NCBI GenBank assembly: GCA_000432435.1
Contig: HF993117.1
Coordinates: 1 to 7,490 of the forward strand
Reading direction: 5' to 3'
Length of the DNA: 7,490 nt
Origin: Eubacterium sp. CAG:180
GTDB lineage: Bacteria > Bacillota > Clostridia > Oscillospirales > Acutalibacteraceae
A program made the position numbers and the translations under genes. This document shows positions 7,049-7,490 of this stretch, one piece after another (within the stretch, counting starts at the first letter, position 1; the number at the start of each line of letters is the position of its first letter). The notes under the pieces were generated by a model. The model searched no databases. It was given only the letters and a program-made list of their open reading frames with translations, and was not told where the DNA came from.

Positions 7049-7084
7049 AAGAAGCACCTCAAGTATAAGCCTGAGGTGCTTCTT
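7049..7084. terminator. Bidirectional hairpin terminator between uvrA and ackA
   Basis: AAGAAGCACCTCA (7049-7061) and TGAGGTGCTTCTT (7072-7084) form a perfect 13-bp stem with a 10-base loop. It sits between the convergent uvrA and ackA stops. On the minus strand it is followed by TCTTATTT, a T-rich tail that suits termination of ackA. On the plus strand the stem itself ends in TTCTT but the following bases are not a clean T-tract, so termination of uvrA may be weaker. Confidence 0.85.
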
Positions 7085-7120
7085 GAAATATAATGAATAA
7101 CTGCAATCTATTTAAGAAGA

Positions 7121-7490
7121 TTATTTTTTAAGATTTGTAACAATCTCTTTTGTGTCTCTTGCTATAACAAGCTCCTCGTTTGTCGGAAGAACGAAAACGC
7201 GAACCTTTGAGTCGGGTGTGGAAATTTCTCCCTCTTTGCCCTTTACAAGAGTCTTGTTAAATTCTTTGTCGATTTTGATACCGAGGAAGGTGAGACCGTC
7301 ACATACGGTAGCTCTCATATCGTCGGCATTTTCACCGATACCGCCTGTGAAAACTATTGCGTCAACGCCATCCATGGCAGCGGTGTAAGAACCGATATAT
7401 TTCTTTATTTCGTATATCTGCATATCTCTTGCGAGCTTGGCTCTCTTGTTGCCCTCGGCGGCAGCTACTTTAACGTCTCTGTCATCGGCG
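7121..7490 (-). CDS. ackA: Acetate kinase, C-terminal part (runs off window)
   Basis: AckA interconverts acetyl phosphate plus ADP with acetate plus ATP, the ATP-yielding step of acetate fermentation in the cytoplasm, usually paired with Pta. Only the last 122 codons are present; the frame stays open through 7490, so the start and about two thirds of the protein lie beyond the right edge. Visible family features are RAKLARDMQIYEIKKYIGSY, the conserved VDAIVFTGGIGEN segment, and the C-terminal LPTNEELVIARDT, whose Glu matches the conserved active-site glutamate near the C-terminus of acetate kinases. The internal Met at 7421-7423 is not the start, because the homology continues upstream of it. 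It is convergent with uvrA and shares the hairpin terminator. Butyrate or propionate kinase of the same superfamily is possible but less likely given the motif match. Confidence 0.95.
   Translation of the reverse strand, partial: ADDRDVKVAAAEGNKRAKLARDMQIYEIKKYIGSYTAAMDGVDAIVFTGGIGENADDMRATVCDGLTFLGIKIDKEFNKTLVKGKEGEISTPDSKVRVFVLPTNEELVIARDTKEIVTNLKK

Noticed and set aside
7152..7388. 78-codon plus-strand open frame at the right end
   Set aside because: It is opposite the acetate kinase coding sequence, whose conserved motifs make the minus strand the real one.
1..7490. A novel defence or mobile system
   Set aside because: No transposase, integrase, toxin-antitoxin pair, reverse transcriptase, nuclease of a defence family or repeat array is visible; the genes are repair, central metabolism and small hydrolases.

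Overview
The window reads as chromosomal DNA from a low-to-moderate-GC Gram-positive bacterium, most likely an anaerobic member of the Clostridia (Bacillota). This is an inference from four things: UvrB and UvrA sequences of Bacillus/Clostridium type, the uvrB-uvrA gene order, strong purine-rich ribosome binding sites at most starts, and a neighbouring acetate kinase gene. No mobile element, CRISPR array, tRNA or rRNA is visible.

Layout. Positions 1-65 hold the tail of an upstream transcription unit, ending in a strong Rho-independent terminator. Positions 132-2042 hold three tightly spaced forward genes that look like one small operon: a MIF/phenylpyruvate-tautomerase-like protein, a HAD-superfamily hydrolase with unusual motif I and II residues, and an HSL-type alpha/beta-hydrolase (esterase/acetylhydrolase-like). 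About 200 bases of intergenic DNA follow. The first part is coding-like but broken up by stops, and the second part is AT-rich. It ends in a near-consensus extended -10 promoter containing a 16-bp perfect palindrome, followed by a degenerate SOS-like box. From this promoter run uvrB (2266-4221) and uvrA (4221-7046), which overlap by one base (TAATG). They encode two of the three subunits of the UvrABC nucleotide excision repair system. A bidirectional hairpin terminator separates uvrA from the convergent 3' part of ackA (acetate kinase) on the minus strand, which runs off the right edge.

How the genes work together. UvrA recognises DNA damage and loads UvrB, which verifies the lesion; UvrC, not in this window, makes the incisions. 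AckA makes ATP and acetate from acetyl phosphate and is functionally unrelated. The three-gene operon combines a tautomerase, a phosphatase-like protein and an esterase-like protein. The arrangement suggests shared regulation, but no pathway can be named from sequence alone. I see no convincing new defence or mobile system. The most interesting points are the regulatory architecture upstream of uvrBA and the atypical HAD and MIF-like proteins.
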